A DNA stretch of 64,000 nucleotides. It comes from Timema cristinae. Taxonomy: Eukaryota; Arthropoda; Insecta; Phasmatodea; Timematidae. The notes under the pieces are model-generated. The model was given only the letters and a program-made list of their open reading frames with translations. It had not been told where the DNA came from and made no database searches. Below are positions 33,909 to 45,905 of the stretch, in pieces (positions within the stretch are counted from its first letter, which is position 1; each line of letters starts with the position of its first letter). Location of the stretch: the NCBI GenBank assembly GCA_039000515.1, contig JBCFYV010000012.1, positions 128,040,652-128,104,651 on the forward strand, written 5' to 3'. A program made the position numbers and the translations under genes.

Positions 33909-34940
33909 AAAATGGAAGGTATGTTTAAATTTGTCGATGTCTGCTCACTGAACAAACTCGAACTAACCAAATTATAAAAAATGAAAACACGTCCTTGCAG
34001 TGTTAATAATGACAAGGCTATGTCTGATGCTAATTATAATGATTATAACGGTCAGGTCGTATGAACATGTCCAAACACAACATATATTTTTGCCCAACAC
34101 AGTAGTAGCAGCGGCCGTCATTATTTTGAGAATAAAAGTTTTGGTAGTGACTTCTTCCGGACCGTAATTACAGCCTTTTCACGGCAAAACAATCTGTAGG
34201 GAGCTTTATATTAACTAGTGCGTGATTCATTTCACCGAGATGTCGGCTTCCAGTTGCGTGGAACCTGCTCAGGTAGTCATTAAAACATAACACAGGTAGC
34301 TGGCGTGTGACGTAGTCGACAGGGGGCAATCCACGCGGGGAGTTGGAGAAAAAAGAACCTATACCCATCATTCAAAGCGGGCTGCTACTAATTAGTCGTT
34401 GAAAGTATTTATTTATTGGGATAGTTTTATAACTACTATAACAGCACAGCCTTGTAAACGCCGTACGAGTAAACTTGTTTTTGATATTATTTTTAAAACT
34501 TTCATTTAAACAACTTCATAACGGAAAAACACTGTCATCAATTTAGTGAGAATACATCTGAGTCTTTGTCGCGAAAATACTCTGAAAAGACGACAAAATG
34601 TTCTGCTGTGTACAGTTGTAATATTGTCAGCGAAGTTACGATCCAAACAGGTAATCTAATACAAACAAGTCTTTAACAAAGTATTGGACGAGAATATGAC
34701 TAAACCCTCTTCATGAGTTAGGGAGGCAGCCTATGTAACTGAGATATTGCCAATTAGGGGTTGCGTTTAGGTTAAATATCGGCAACACCTTTAACAGTAC
34801 ACCAGTTTGGTGTTTACTGGAATAAAAACACAAAGCTATTCTCTACGAGCTCACCGTAATGGCCACATAACATACTGTATCCGTCAAAGTTTGCACATTT
34901 CTGGCCAATATGCGACGTCATCTCGGCCAACAACTCACTG
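33909..34940. other. Intron, nothing recognised
   Basis: Mixed composition without a recognised gene or repeat. Several short frames on both strands lack domain signatures. Confidence 0.5.
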
Positions 34941-34944
34941 GCGG

Positions 34945-35150
34945 GCCTACGTCATCATGTCGCGTCTTAGTACCCGTTTGGATTCTACAAACACTAATTG
35001 CGCTGATGGATTAAGGATTAACAAGGTATCTTTATTAGCGTGGATAAAGATTGAAAAGCAATATATTAAAAAAATCCCCCTCACTACACCTAACAGAAAG
35101 TCCAACCCAGAAATCACAATCATCGACAACTCGGTGTTCTATCGAGAGTG
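34945..35150 (-). mobile_element. SINE copy, diverged
   Basis: Reverse of the tail ('cgcgtcttagtacccgtttg') at the left end, then an interval similar in length to the body. The head is not clear. Confidence 0.4.
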
Positions 35151-35620
35151 AAACCCTGGATCATTGAGAGCTGTGAGTTGCTTGTCACAGCTCACAGGCA
35201 AACCAGTTTCTCGAGAACAGTCGTGGGTACTTTACATCTCTCTTACTTCCTGTTATCGCACCACTCCATTGCTAACGGATGTTTATGACTTTCCTTAATG
35301 ATCGGAGCTTTCTCTTGTCAATGCGATATCTCGCCGTGCTATACTTAGAACCTCTTGTCTTGTTTGTTCAATCCCAGAATAAATTCGGGATTTCAGTTAG
35401 AGCCGTTTACAAGACCTCCCATAACAATCTTAGTCAAACACATGTTATTTTGGTAGAACACGTCTTACTGCCCATCCTAGCTATTAAACTACATAAACAG
35501 GGTAGCTATAAGTATGGTTGAGCTTTAGAGAAAATGTATCTGCATTTGTACAGAATGAGATTGAAAAACATTTAGGGAAAACTTCCATCAGTACTCGCCT
35601 GAGAAGCAAGATTAGTAGAG
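35151..35620. other. Intron, nothing recognised
   Basis: An 80-codon frame (35279-35521) lacks recognisable domains. Confidence 0.45.
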
Positions 35621-37597
35621 CCTTTCCTATGAGGAGTATCTAGAAGTACCCTAGAGTCCACCTAGCCTTTCCTATGAGGAGTATCTAGAAGTACCCTAGA
35701 GTCCACCTAGCCTTTCCTATGAGGAGTATCTAGAAGTACCCTAGAGTCCACCTAGCCTTTCCTATGAGGAGTATCTAGAAGTACCCTAGAGTCTACCTAG
35801 CCTTTCCTATGAGGAGTATCTAGAAGTACCCTAGAGTCCACCTAGCCTTTCCTATGAGGAGTACCTAGAAATACCCTAGAGTCCACCTAGCCTTTCCTAT
35901 GAGGAGTACCTAGAAGTACCCTAGAGTCCACCTAGCCTTTCCTATGAGGAGTACTAGAAATACCTAGAGTAAACCTAGCCTTTCCTATGAGGAGTATCTA
36001 GAAGTACCCTAGAGTCCACCTAGCCTTTCCTATGAGGAGTACCTAGAAATACCCTAGAGTCCACCTAGCCTTTCCTATGAGGAGTACCTAGAAGTACCCT
36101 AGAGTCCACCTAGCCTTTCCTATGAGGTGTATCTAGAAGTACCCTAGAGTCCACCTAACCTTTCCTATGAGGAGTATCTAGAAGTACCTAGAGTCCACCT
36201 AGCCTTTCCTATGAGGAGTACTAGAAATACCCTAGAGTCCACCTAGCCTTTCCTATGAGGAGTACCTAGAAGTACCCTAGAGTCCACCTAGCCTTTCCTA
36301 TGAGGAGTATCTAGAAGTACCCTAGAGTCCACCTAGCCTTTCCTATGAGGAGTACCTAGAAGTACCCTAGAGTCCACCTAGCCTTTCCTATGAGGAGTAC
36401 TAGAAATACCCTAGAGTCTACCTAGCCTTTCCTATGAGAGTATCTAGAAGTACCCTAGAGTCCACCTAGCCTTTCCTATGAGGAGTACCTAGAAATACCC
36501 TAGAGTCCACCTAGCCTTTCCTATGAGGAGTATCTAGAAGTACCCTAGAGTCCACCTAGCCTTTCCTATGAGGAGTACTAGAAATACCCTAGAGTCCACC
36601 TAGCCTTTCCTATGAGGAGTACCTAGAAGTACCCTAGAGTCCACCTAGCCTTTCCTATGAGGAGTATCTAGAAGTACCCTAGAGTCCACCTAGCCTTTCC
36701 TATGAGGAGTATCTAGAAGTACCCTAGAGTCCACCTAGCCTTTCCTATGAGGAGTACCTAGAAATACCCTAGAGTCCACCTAGCCTTTCCTATGAGGAGT
36801 ACCTAGAAGTACCCTAGAGTCCACCTAGCCTTTCCTATGAGGAGTATCTAGAAGTACCCTAGAGTCCACCTAGCCTTTCCTATGAGGAGTACCTAGAAAT
36901 ACCCTAGAGTCCACCTAGCCTTTCCTATGAGGAGTATCTAGAAGTACCCTAGAGTCCACCTAGCCTTTCCTATGAGGAGTACCTAGAATTACCCTAGAGT
37001 CCACCTAGCCTTTCCTATGAGGAGTACCTAGAAATACCCTAGAGTCCACCTAGCCTTTCCTATGAGGAGTATCTAGAAATACCCTAGAGTCCACCTAGCC
37101 TTTCCTATGAGGAGTACCTAGAAGTACCCTAGAGTCCACCTAGCCTTTCCTATGAGGAGTATCTAGAAGTACCCTAGAGTCCACCTAGCCTTTCCTATGA
37201 GGAGTACCTAGAAGTACCCTAGAGTCCACCTAGCCTTTCCTATGAGGAGTACCTAGAAATACCCTAGAGTCCACCTAGCCTTTCCTATGAGGAGTACCTA
37301 GAAATACCCTAGAGTCCACCTAACCTTTCCTATGAGGAGTACCTAGAAGTACCCTAGAGTCCACCTAGCCTTTCCTATGAGGAGTATCTAGAAGTACCCT
37401 AGAGTCCACCTAGCCTTTCCTATGAGGAGTACCTAGAAGTACCCTAGAGTCCACCTATTCTTTCCTATGAGGAGTATCTAGAAGTACCCTAGAGTCCACC
37501 TAGCCTTTCCTATGAGGAGTATCTAGAAGTACCCTAGAGTCCACCTAGCCTTTCCTATGAGGAGTACCTAGAAGTACCCTAGAGTCCACCTAGCCTT
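35621..37597. repeat. 45-bp minisatellite, about 44 copies
   Basis: Unit 'cctttcctatgaggagtacc' 'tagaagtaccctagagtcca' 'cctag', 45 bp. Each unit has three CTAG tetramers, which make in-frame TAG stops on both strands, so unlike other arrays no long frame forms. Common variants are GTATCTAG and GAAATACC. A 2-bp deletion type 'gagtactagaaata' recurs several times. Confidence 0.97.
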
Positions 37598-37890
37598 GTT
37601 TGTGAAGGAGTCTGACCACTATATGAGCAAGTCTGACCACGCGTGGCCAGGGTCTGACCACCAGTATGTGCTCTGGTATTTGGGACGTGTCCAACACATC
37701 ACAGGATATTGAGACCAGAACTGGTTTACAGAACCATCGAGAAGACTTGGCTCTGCGGTAGCGGGCGTGACGTCACTTCCCTTTGTACGGTGGGGTCAAA
37801 CCTATCTCTACGACATTCTAGGATAAGTGCGCTGTTCTAGGTTAAGAGAGTTTACATTCTTTTAATAACGTTCAGTTCTTAGTTGTTTAT
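37598..37890. other. Intron, nothing recognised
   Basis: 'tctgaccac' appears three times at 37610-37660. TGACGTCA at 37768-37775. No gene. Confidence 0.5.
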
Positions 37891-37892
37891 TT

Positions 37893-38440
37893 ACATCGCG
37901 TCTTATTACCAGTCTGACTTATACACATCTTAATTGGTAGAATAAAGATGAGGGATACAAACGTGAGAGGAAATGCTCCATCGTTTGTTGGAAAGAGGTG
38001 AGGAGGGTAAGCTGTAGTGACGTCAATTCCTCACCCACCCACTCTACCAGTCTTGTGCACTGGCCCAGGGGACATTGTGATTTCCTCATCCTCCCTCCAC
38101 ACTAATACTCCTTACTTTATAAACTACCTTACTCATCCTGACATCCTAGATTAATCCGTGGGTGACTCTCCCATCTTTGACAGCTGTGAGGTAACCTTTG
38201 AACCGACCCGCTCCAGTAGGCTGGCGGACTAAACGTCAAGCTCATCTAGTCTTGTTTGTCGGTGAGGGGGTAGGTCTGGTTTTGAACCTAGGCCAGGTGG
38301 ATTGGGGAGAATTCTCCCTAAATGGTTTTTCACTCTTCGTACGGACGGATTTTGGTACATTTCATACCATTCCAACTTTCTCCTTCTTACCCCATCAGCG
38401 TCATTAAATGCTTAGGCCTATATCTAGAACAGGTTGTAAG
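37893..38440. mobile_element. Cluster of SINE copies
   Basis: - copy about 37893-37985 (tail 'gcgtcttattaccagtctga'). + body about 38075-38160 ('catcctccctccacactaat'). + copy about 38190-38440 with head 'ggctggcggactaaacgtca', B-box-like 'ggttttgaacctagg' and body 'ggtttttcactcttcgtacg'. Confidence 0.6.
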
Positions 38441-38689
38441 AGGAATTTGGGGAGTAATGTACCTGCATTTGCAAGAGGGGCAAGAGGATAAACATTTACC
38501 CATCACCAGCGAACCAGACAATACGAATCTGACGCCTTTGTCCGTGGGCCCATCCCGCAGTGCCCCTTGTCGATACCACCCGCCACTCAAACCAGACAGT
38601 GCTTTTCGCTCAATGAGTCAGTTCCAGTTACAAGATTGTGATAATGTCGACGTTCCATGACCCGTGAAGCCAAAAGAGTTGTTTTCACA

Positions 38690-38697
38690 ATACCGCA

Positions 38698-38730
<33 letters not shown>

Positions 38731-38836
38731 GTCTGTCTGTCTGACTGTACCTCGAACTAGAGTTGGGGCCGTTTGACCGACAGGACTGAAACTTGGTATC
38801 TCTGGTGTTTCCATAAGGATCCCCTGAGGGTATTTT
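38690..38836 (+). mobile_element. Dispersed repeat with CTGT core, cut by the next array
   Basis: A CTGT microsatellite (38699-38744), then 'ctcgaactagagttgg' and 'cttggtatctctggtgtttc', parallel to 13516-13620. It stops exactly where the 36-bp array begins. Confidence 0.55.
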
Positions 38837-41768
38837 ACAGTGTTCCTAGTTCCTAGTGCCATAGAGTAGGTAACAGTGTTCCTAGTTCCTAGTGCCATAG
38901 AGTAGGTAACATTGTTCCTAGTTCCTAGTGCCATAGAGTAGGTAACAGTGTTCCTAGTTCCTTGTGCCATAGAGTAGGTAACAGTGTTCCTAGTTCCTAG
39001 TGCCATAGAGTAGGTAACAGTGTTCCTAGTTCCTAGTGCCATAGAGTAGGTAACAGTGTTCCTAGTTCCTAGTGCCATAGAGTAGTTAACAGTGTTCCTA
39101 GTTCCTAGTGCCATAGAGTAGGTAACAGTGTTCCTAGTTCCTAGTGCCATAGAGTAGGAAACAGTGTTCCTAGTGCCATAGAGTAGGTAACAGTGTTCCT
39201 AGTTCCTAGTGCCATAGAGTAGGTAACAGTGTTCCTAGTTCCTTGTGCCATAGAGTAGTTAACAGTGTTCTTAGTTCCTAGTTCCATAGAGTAGGTAACA
39301 GTGTTCCTAGTGCCATAGAGTAGGTAACAGTGTTCCTAGTTCCTTGTACCATAGAGTAGTTAACAGTGTTCCTAGTTCCTAGTGCCATAGAGTAGGTAAC
39401 AGTGTTCCTAGTTCCTAGTGCCATAGAGTAGGAAACAGTGTTCCTAGTGCCATAGAGTAGGTAACAGTGTTCCTAGTTCCTAGTGCCATAGAGTAGTTAA
39501 CAGTGTTCCTAGTTCCTAGTGCCATAGAGTAGGTAACAGTGTTCCTAGTTCCTAGTGCCATAGAGTAGGAAACAGTGTTCCTAGTGCCATAGAGTAGGTA
39601 ACAGTGTTCCTAGTTCCTAGTGCCATAGAGTAGGTAACAGTGTTCCTAGTTCCTAGTGCCATAGAGTAGGTAACAGTGTTCCTAGTTCCTAGTGCCATAG
39701 AGTAGGTAACAGTGTTCCTAGTTCCTAGTGCCATAGAGTAGTTAACAGTGTTCCTAGTTCCTAGTGCCATAGAGTAGGTAACAGTGTTCCTAGTTCCTTG
39801 TGCCATAGAGTAGTTAACAGTGTTCCTAGTTCCTAGTTCCATAGAGTAGGTAACAGTGTTCCTAGTGCCATAGAGTAGGTAACAGTGTTCCTAGTTCCTA
39901 GTGCCATAGAGTAGGTAACAGTGTTCCTAGTTCCTAGTGCCATAGAGTAGTTAACAGTGTTCCTAGTTCCTAGTGCCATAGAGTAGGTAACAGTGTTCCT
40001 AGTTCCTAGTGCCATAGAGTAGGAAACAGTGTTCCTAGTGCCATAGAGTAGGTAACAGTGTTCCTAGTTCCTAGTGCCATAGAGTAGGTAACAGTGTTCC
40101 TAGTTCCATAGAGTAGGTAACAGTGTTCCTAGTTCCTAGTGCCATAGAGTAGGTAACAGTGTTCCTAGTTCCTTGTGCCATAGAGTAGTTAACAGTGTTC
40201 CTAGTTCCTAGTTCCATAGAGTAGGTAACAGTGTTCCTAGTGCCATAGAGTAGGTAACAGTGTTCCTAGTTCCTTGTGCCATAGAGTAGGAAACAGTGTT
40301 CCTAGTTCCTAGTGCCATAGAGTAGGTAACAGTGTTCCTAGTTCCTAGTGCCATAGAGTAGGTAACAGTGTTCCTAGTTCCTAGTGCCATAGAGTAGGTA
40401 ACAGTGTTCCTAGTTCCTAGTGCCATAGAGTAGGTAACATTGTTCCTAGTTCCTAGTGCCATAGAGTAGGAAACAGTGTTCCTAGTGCCATAGAGTAGGA
40501 AACAGTGTTCCTAGTGCCATAGAGTAGGTAACAGTGTTCCTAGTTCCTAGTGCCATAGAGTAGGTAACAGTGTTCCTAGTTCCTAGTGCCATAGAGTAGG
40601 TAACAGTGTTCCTAGTTCCTAGTGCCATAGAGTAGGTAACAGTGTTCCTAGTTCCTAGTGCCATAGAGTAGTTAACAGTGTTCCTAGTTCCTAGTGCCAT
40701 AGAGTAGGTAACAGTGTTCCTAGTTCCTAGTGCCATAGAGTAGGTAACAGTGTTCCTAGTTCCTAGTGCCATAGAGTAGTTAACAGTGTTCCTAGTTCCT
40801 AGTGCCATAGAGTAGGTAACAGTGTTCCTAGTTCCTAGTGCCATAGAGTAGGAAACAGTGTTCCTAGTGCCATAGAGTAGGTAACAGTGTTCCTAGTTCC
40901 TAGTGCCATAGAGTAGGTAACAGTGTTCCTAGTGCCATAGAGTAGGTAACAGTGTTCCTAGTTCCTAGTGCCATAGAGTAGGTAACAGTGTTCCTAGTTC
41001 CTAGTGCCATAGAGCAGGTAACATTGTTCCTAGTTCCTAGTGCCATAGAGTAGGAAACAGTGTTCCTAGTGCCATAGAGTAGGTAACAGTGTTCCTAGTG
41101 CCATAGAGTAGGTAACAGTGTTCCTAGTTCCTAGTGCCATAGAGTAGTTAACAGTGTTCCTAGTTCCTAGTGCCATAGAGTAGGTAACAGTGTTCCTAGT
41201 TCCTAGTGCCATAGAGTAGGTAACAGTGTTCCTAGTTCCTAGTGCCATAGAGTAGGTAACAGTGTTCCTAGTTCCTAGTGCCATAGAGTAGGTAACAGTG
41301 TTCCTAGTTCCTAGTGCCATAGAGTAGGTAACAGTGTTCCTAGTTCCTAGTGCCATAGAGTAGGTAACAGTGTTCCTAGTTCCTAGTGCCATAGAGTAGG
41401 TAACAGTGTTCCTAGTTCCTAGTGCCATAGAGTAGGTAACAGTGTTCCTAGTTCCTAGTGCCATAGAGTAGTTAACAGTGTTCCTAGTTCCTAGTGCCAT
41501 AGAGTAGGTAACAGTGTTCCTAGTTCCTAGTGCCATAGAGTAGTTAACAGTGTTCCTAGTTCCTAGTGCCATAGAGTAGGTAACAGTGTTCCTAGTTCCT
41601 AGTGCCATAGAGTAGGTAACAGTGTTCCTAGTTCCTAGTGCCATAGAGTAGTTAACAGTGTTCCTAGTTCCTAGTGCCATAGAGTAGGTAACAGTGTTCC
41701 TAGTTCCTAGTGCCATAGAGTAGGTAACAGTGTTCCTAGTTCCTAGTTCGATAGAGTAGGTAACAATG
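38837..41768. repeat. 36-bp minisatellite, about 80 copies (2.9 kb)
   Basis: Unit 'cctagtgccatagagtaggt' 'aacagtgttcctagtt', 36 bp, with a recurrent 29-bp variant lacking one 'ttcctag'. Substitutions GTTAAC/GTAAC, TTGTGCC and GTTCC recur in blocks. The - strand reads a 12-residue unit (MALGTRNTVTYS), which gives several open frames up to 242 codons that break at each 29-bp unit. None is a gene. Confidence 0.97.
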
Positions 41769-42290
41769 TAGATACCTGTTATCTCGTTTGACAAATCTCA
41801 CCAGTTTTTAGAAAATGTCTATTTTAAGATAAAAGCGAGGGAAAGTCTGTGCGCTTCACCGGACTATTTATTATTTAACAAAACCATTATAATGATTAAA
41901 AGATAAGGAAATCACTCCTTCAATTTGATAATGTAAGACTTTAAATTAATATACCTTCTGCGCATGCGCGTCTTCACTTGAAGCTATCTGAGAACTAAGT
42001 CAGTCGCTACTGCCAAATCACGCACACGTCTCCATGACAGCCACTTGTTTGATGAAAGAGGGAATCGAACCTGGGACCTTTGTCTTAGCACGCCAATACT
42101 CTACCCCTGAGCTACCTAGGAATGTTCCTGTATTCAGGGTAATTTTCCCCTCGTAGCTCGAGGCAGAGTCTGGGATGGACGTGTGGATTCATCGGTTACT
42201 CTGAGTTATTATCGCGAGCAAAGTTTCCATCCACACGTTAACAGTTAACTTGAACATATTTCATTTGTTTGAGGTTAAAGGTTCATATTT
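41769..42290. other. Intron with a tRNA-like SINE head on -
   Basis: About 42055-42115 on - reads 'ggtagctcaggggtagagta' then 'ccaggttcgattccc'. The A and B boxes are good, but the T-stem bases do not pair well, so a SINE head is more likely than a tRNA gene. Confidence 0.5.
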
Positions 42291-42440
42291 TATTTCTTAT
42301 GTTGTGTATTAGTTGTGTTATGTCCCTGAATCACTACTAGTTCTTAGCTTCTACTGGTGTCATTTCTTATGTTGTGTGTTAGTTGTGTTATGTCCCTGAA
42401 TCACTACTAGGTTCTTAGCTTCTACTGTGTCATTTATATT
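42290..42440. repeat. Two tandem copies of a ~70-bp unit
   Basis: 'atttcttatgttgtgt' through 'atcactactag' and 'tcttagcttctactg' occurs twice in direct succession with a few differences. Confidence 0.85.
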
Positions 42441-42916
42441 ATGGCAGCATGAAGGAAACTTATCGAACATACACATAATTATATATTTTCACTCACATCA
42501 AAATTATAGTTAGATTAGTGATACATGTTATAAAAATAGCTAAAATAGCTAACTGAAACTTATAAAATCAACATTTAGGATTATGACATACTCGTAAATA
42601 CTAACTATTGATACAAAACATATACAAATTAATACAAATTAAAACATATTAAATTTAACTCAAAACATATAAAATGAAAGTACTTCATAAATAACTTTAG
42701 TCGCTGAAAAAATCATAGCTCAAGTTGGTGTCCAACAATAATTAATGTTAATTTATGAACATATGGTAATATTTATAATATAATATAATAGACTGAAATA
42801 TCAACTATAATGACATAAAATGAAAAATTCACAAGTAAACAATATGGAACTATATTTTTTCATATACAATACAATGTAATACCAAATATAATAATAAAGA
42901 AAACTCTACAAACTAC
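42441..42916. other. AT-rich sequence, nothing recognised
   Basis: Very AT-rich with ATATT and TAATAT repeats; no frame of interest. Confidence 0.5.
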
Positions 42917-43202
42917 CTAATTAATTTTATTTTTTATGTAAATCCCCAAAACTCTCGGTTTTTGTCTTTTAACTCCAATTGTAGATGAAGTGCTGTCTTT
43001 ATGTTGATGTAGTTGTTCTGCTGTCACTGTTTCTCTGACCAAAATTCCTTCTTCTAAACAAGTGATGGTAGCTTCAACACCCGCTGATAGCTGATCTAAA
43101 TCCTCTATCGGACAATCAGTTTCGTCCTCCTCACCCCTGTCCTCATCAGATGCAGCATCAGTAAGTGCAGGTGCCCCACATACTATATCATCCACTATCA
43201 GT
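42917..43202 (-). CDS. Candidate terminal exon of an unrecognised gene or element
   Basis: On the - strand an acceptor 'tttttcag' precedes the exon at 43202. The frame reads LIVDDIVCGAPALTDAASDE, then an acidic stretch (DEDRGEEDETDCPIEDLDQL), and ends with VKRQKPRVLGIYIKNKIN and a TAG stop. It joins in phase to the exon at 43327-43411 across a ~125-bp intron with a donor 'gtaagt'. The sequence looks like real protein: acidic, then a basic end. It could be the C-terminus of a transposon protein or of a host gene trapped in the intron. I do not recognise the family. A minisatellite begins about 120 bp upstream of the first exon, so the 5' part may be lost. Confidence 0.45.
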
Positions 43203-43326
43203 CTGAAAAACTTAGAAATATTATACAAAATTACTTATTAGTAATGTAAAAGTATAACATTTTATAAGAAAAATAATAATTAAAAAGCAATTAACTGTAG
43301 TAAATAACAAAAAAAAAACTACTTAC

Positions 43327-43411
43327 ATTTCATGAGACCCCATTGGTGATATATTGTTCACAAGGTAATGTTGTGTTCTTTGTTGTAAAACATCTGAAAT
43401 GTGTTGAGCAC
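43327..43411 (-). CDS. Candidate internal exon upstream of 42917-43202
   Basis: Bounded on the - strand by acceptor 'ctgttgtag' and donor 'gtaagt'. 85 nt reading AQHISDVLQQRTQHYLVNNI then SPMGSHE, with two spare bases that complete a codon with the next exon. Function not recognised. The exon is supported only by splice signals and phase. Confidence 0.4.
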
Positions 43412-43529
43412 CTACAACAGAAACAGTGTGACCAACTCTCCAGAAATAGCATAAAAAATACCACCTTATTAAACAATATAAATTTGAAAGTTCCCGTATG
43501 GGAAGGGTGGTCCCTAAGGGGTAGTACAG

Positions 43530-44792
43530 AACCATGTTCCTTGTCGTGTCCTCAAGTTCCCTCTGTTAGTTGTTTGTTTGTATCGCGGAGCCATGTTCCT
43601 TGTCGTGTCCTCAAGTTCCCTCTGTTAGTTGTTTGTTTGTATCGCGGAGCCATGTTCCTTGTCGTGTCCTCAAGTTCCCTCTGTTAGTTGTTTGTTTGTA
43701 TCGCGGAGCCATGTTCCTTGTCGTGTCCTCAAGTTCCCTCTGTTAGTTGTTTGTTTGTATCGCGGAGCCATGTTCCTTGTCGTGTCCTCAAGTTCCTCTG
43801 TTAGTTGTTTGTTTGTATCGCGGAGCATGTTCCTTGTCGTGTCCTCAAGTTCCCTCTGTTAGTTGTTTGTATAGTGGAGCCATGTTCTTGTCGTGTCCTC
43901 AAGTTCCCTCTGTTAGTTGTTTGTTTGTATCGCGGAGCCATGTTCCTTGTCGTGTCCTCAAGTTCCCTCTGTTAGTTGTTTGTATCGTGGAGCCATGTTC
44001 CTTGTCGTGTCCTCAAGTTCCCTCTGTTAGTTGTTTGTATAGTGGAGCCATGTTCCTTGTCGTGTCCTCAAGTTCCCTCTGTTAGTTGTTTGTTTGTATC
44101 GCGGAGCCATGTTCCTTGTCGTGTCCTCAAGTTCCCTCTGTTAGTTGTTTGTATCGTGGAGCCATGTTCCTTGTCGTGTCCTCAAGTTCCCTCTGTTAGT
44201 TGTTTTTGTATCGCGGAGCCATGTTCCTTGTCATGTCCTCAAGTTCCCTCTGTTAGTTGTTTGTATCGTGGAGCCATGTTCCTTGTCGTGTCCTCAAGTT
44301 CCCTCTTTTAGTTGTTTGTTTGTATCGCGGAGCCATGTTCCTTGTCGTGTCCTCAAGTTCCCTCTGTTAGTTGTTTGTATCGTGGAGCCATGTTCCTTGT
44401 CGTGTCCTCAAGTTCCCTCTGTTAGTTGTTTGTTTGTATTGCGGAGCCATGTTTTTGTCATGTCCTCAAGTTCCCTCTGTTAGTTGTTTGTATCGTGGAG
44501 CCATGTTCCTTGTCGTGTCCTCAAGTTCCCTCTGTTAGTTGTTTGTATCGCGGAGCCATGTTCCTTGTCGTGTCCTCAAGTTCCCTCTGTTAGTTGTTTG
44601 TATCGTGGAGCCATGTTCCTTGTCGTGTCCTCAAGTTCCCTCTGTTAGATGATTGTATCGTGGAGCCATGTTCCTTGTCGTGTCCTCAAGTTCCCTCTGT
44701 TAGTTGTTTGTTTGTATCGTGGAGCCATGTTCCTTGTCATGTCCTCAAGTTCCCTCTGTTAGTTGTTTGTTTATATCGCGGAGCCATGTTCT
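43530..44792. repeat. 55/59-bp minisatellite, about 22 copies
   Basis: Unit 'tcgcggagccatgttccttg' 'tcgtgtcctcaagttccctc' 'tgttagttgtttgtttgta'. Two length types differ by one TTGT tetramer, and CGCGG/CGTGG variants tend to go with the length type. Overlapping + frames up to 127 codons are repeat translations. Confidence 0.96.
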
Positions 44793-45735
44793 TATTTCTC
44801 CTGGAGATTCCTCCACTCGCTCGTGTTGAAATGTCTCGCATAGTTTACCGAGGCCTAAGAGATGAACCACTCAATATAAATCATACTTTCTCTCTCTTAC
44901 CCTTTCTTCCTTTATTTAAGTGTCTCTTTTTTCATGGACACGCGGCTGTTTTAATTAAAAACCACCCTTGGCTATAGAGGGGTGAGATAAAAGCTGAATT
45001 ACATTTTGTAGCTATAGTCACAACATCTTGTGAACTGGTTTTAATATTTCGGTTCTCGGAAACAAACTCAACTCCCACTGCGGTATTTTTTACACTTTAA
45101 ATGGACCCTACGAAGCTTAAAACCAAAAAACAATCCTCAGTAATTATATTTAAATCAATCGTCGCTAGCCCACTAAAATATGTTAATTTGTTTGAGGAAG
45201 GTTAAATCTAAGCTCCCAAAACAAACATTCACGTTTTGGTGTCAGACTCGCGAGAGAATGAGCCATTTAACCCATTTCACCTTTTCAACCATTCTCTTTT
45301 AGTTATAAAACTGTAATATTTCTATTGATGTATGAATATGTTTATACAGTGGAACCTAGTTACAAAACTACTTTAATGTATTCATACGTCAATTCACGTG
45401 GACTTTTGGTAGATGGTATCAATACCTATCAAATACTATTGATAATAGAGTTTAATACAATAAATGATGACCATTGTTGAAAATGCTGTATCCCAGCAGA
45501 ATTGTCGGTATTATGTTCCTCTGCTCAACAACAGCTTATTGAATATTGCGGGCACTTCGGAGCGCTTGCTCGGTGCTTTTTGGAACTAACACACAACAGC
45601 ACGGCCTCCTCTAAAGCTAGTAAACGTGACGTCACGCACTATTAACTACGTATACGTAGAATAAACCAAATATTAATGTATTTATTATTTAAAAAACTAT
45701 ATTTTGAATTGTAATTAGTACGTTATACGTAGAGG
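44793..45735. other. Intron, nothing recognised
   Basis: AT-rich from about 45000. TGACGTCA at 45627-45634. A 'tacagtggaacct' word at 45349 resembles a pogo-type end, but no inverted partner was found. Confidence 0.45.
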
Positions 45736-45905
45736 CCCCTCTCCACTAATCTAAAGAGTAAGATTGATGAGCGTAGTTTAGAAAAAGTGCACCCCATAAT
45801 CGTTGAGAGAGGATGGAAAATATCACACGTGATAAAATTAACCGTGCACGCAGGTGAGATTTGAACCCCGACCTCCTCGCTACCAGCAATCGAGTATATT
45901 ACGGT
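45736..45905 (-). mobile_element. SINE copy
   Basis: Reverse of the body ('aatctaaagagtaagattga') and, at the right, the reverse of a B box ('gagatttgaaccccgacctc') and head. Confidence 0.55.

Noticed and set aside
41066..41794. 242-codon open frame on - with repeated MALGTRNTVTYS
   Set aside because: Follows from a 36-bp unit divisible by three. The frame is broken wherever a 29-bp unit variant occurs, which selection on a protein would not tolerate.
42055..42115. tRNA gene on -
   Set aside because: The A and B boxes are good, but the T-arm and acceptor stems do not pair convincingly, and similar heads recur as SINE parts in the window.
45349..45492. Pogo/Tigger-like element starting at 'tacagtggaacct'
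   Set aside because: The candidate right end 'aaaatgctgta' is not an inverted match beyond five bases.
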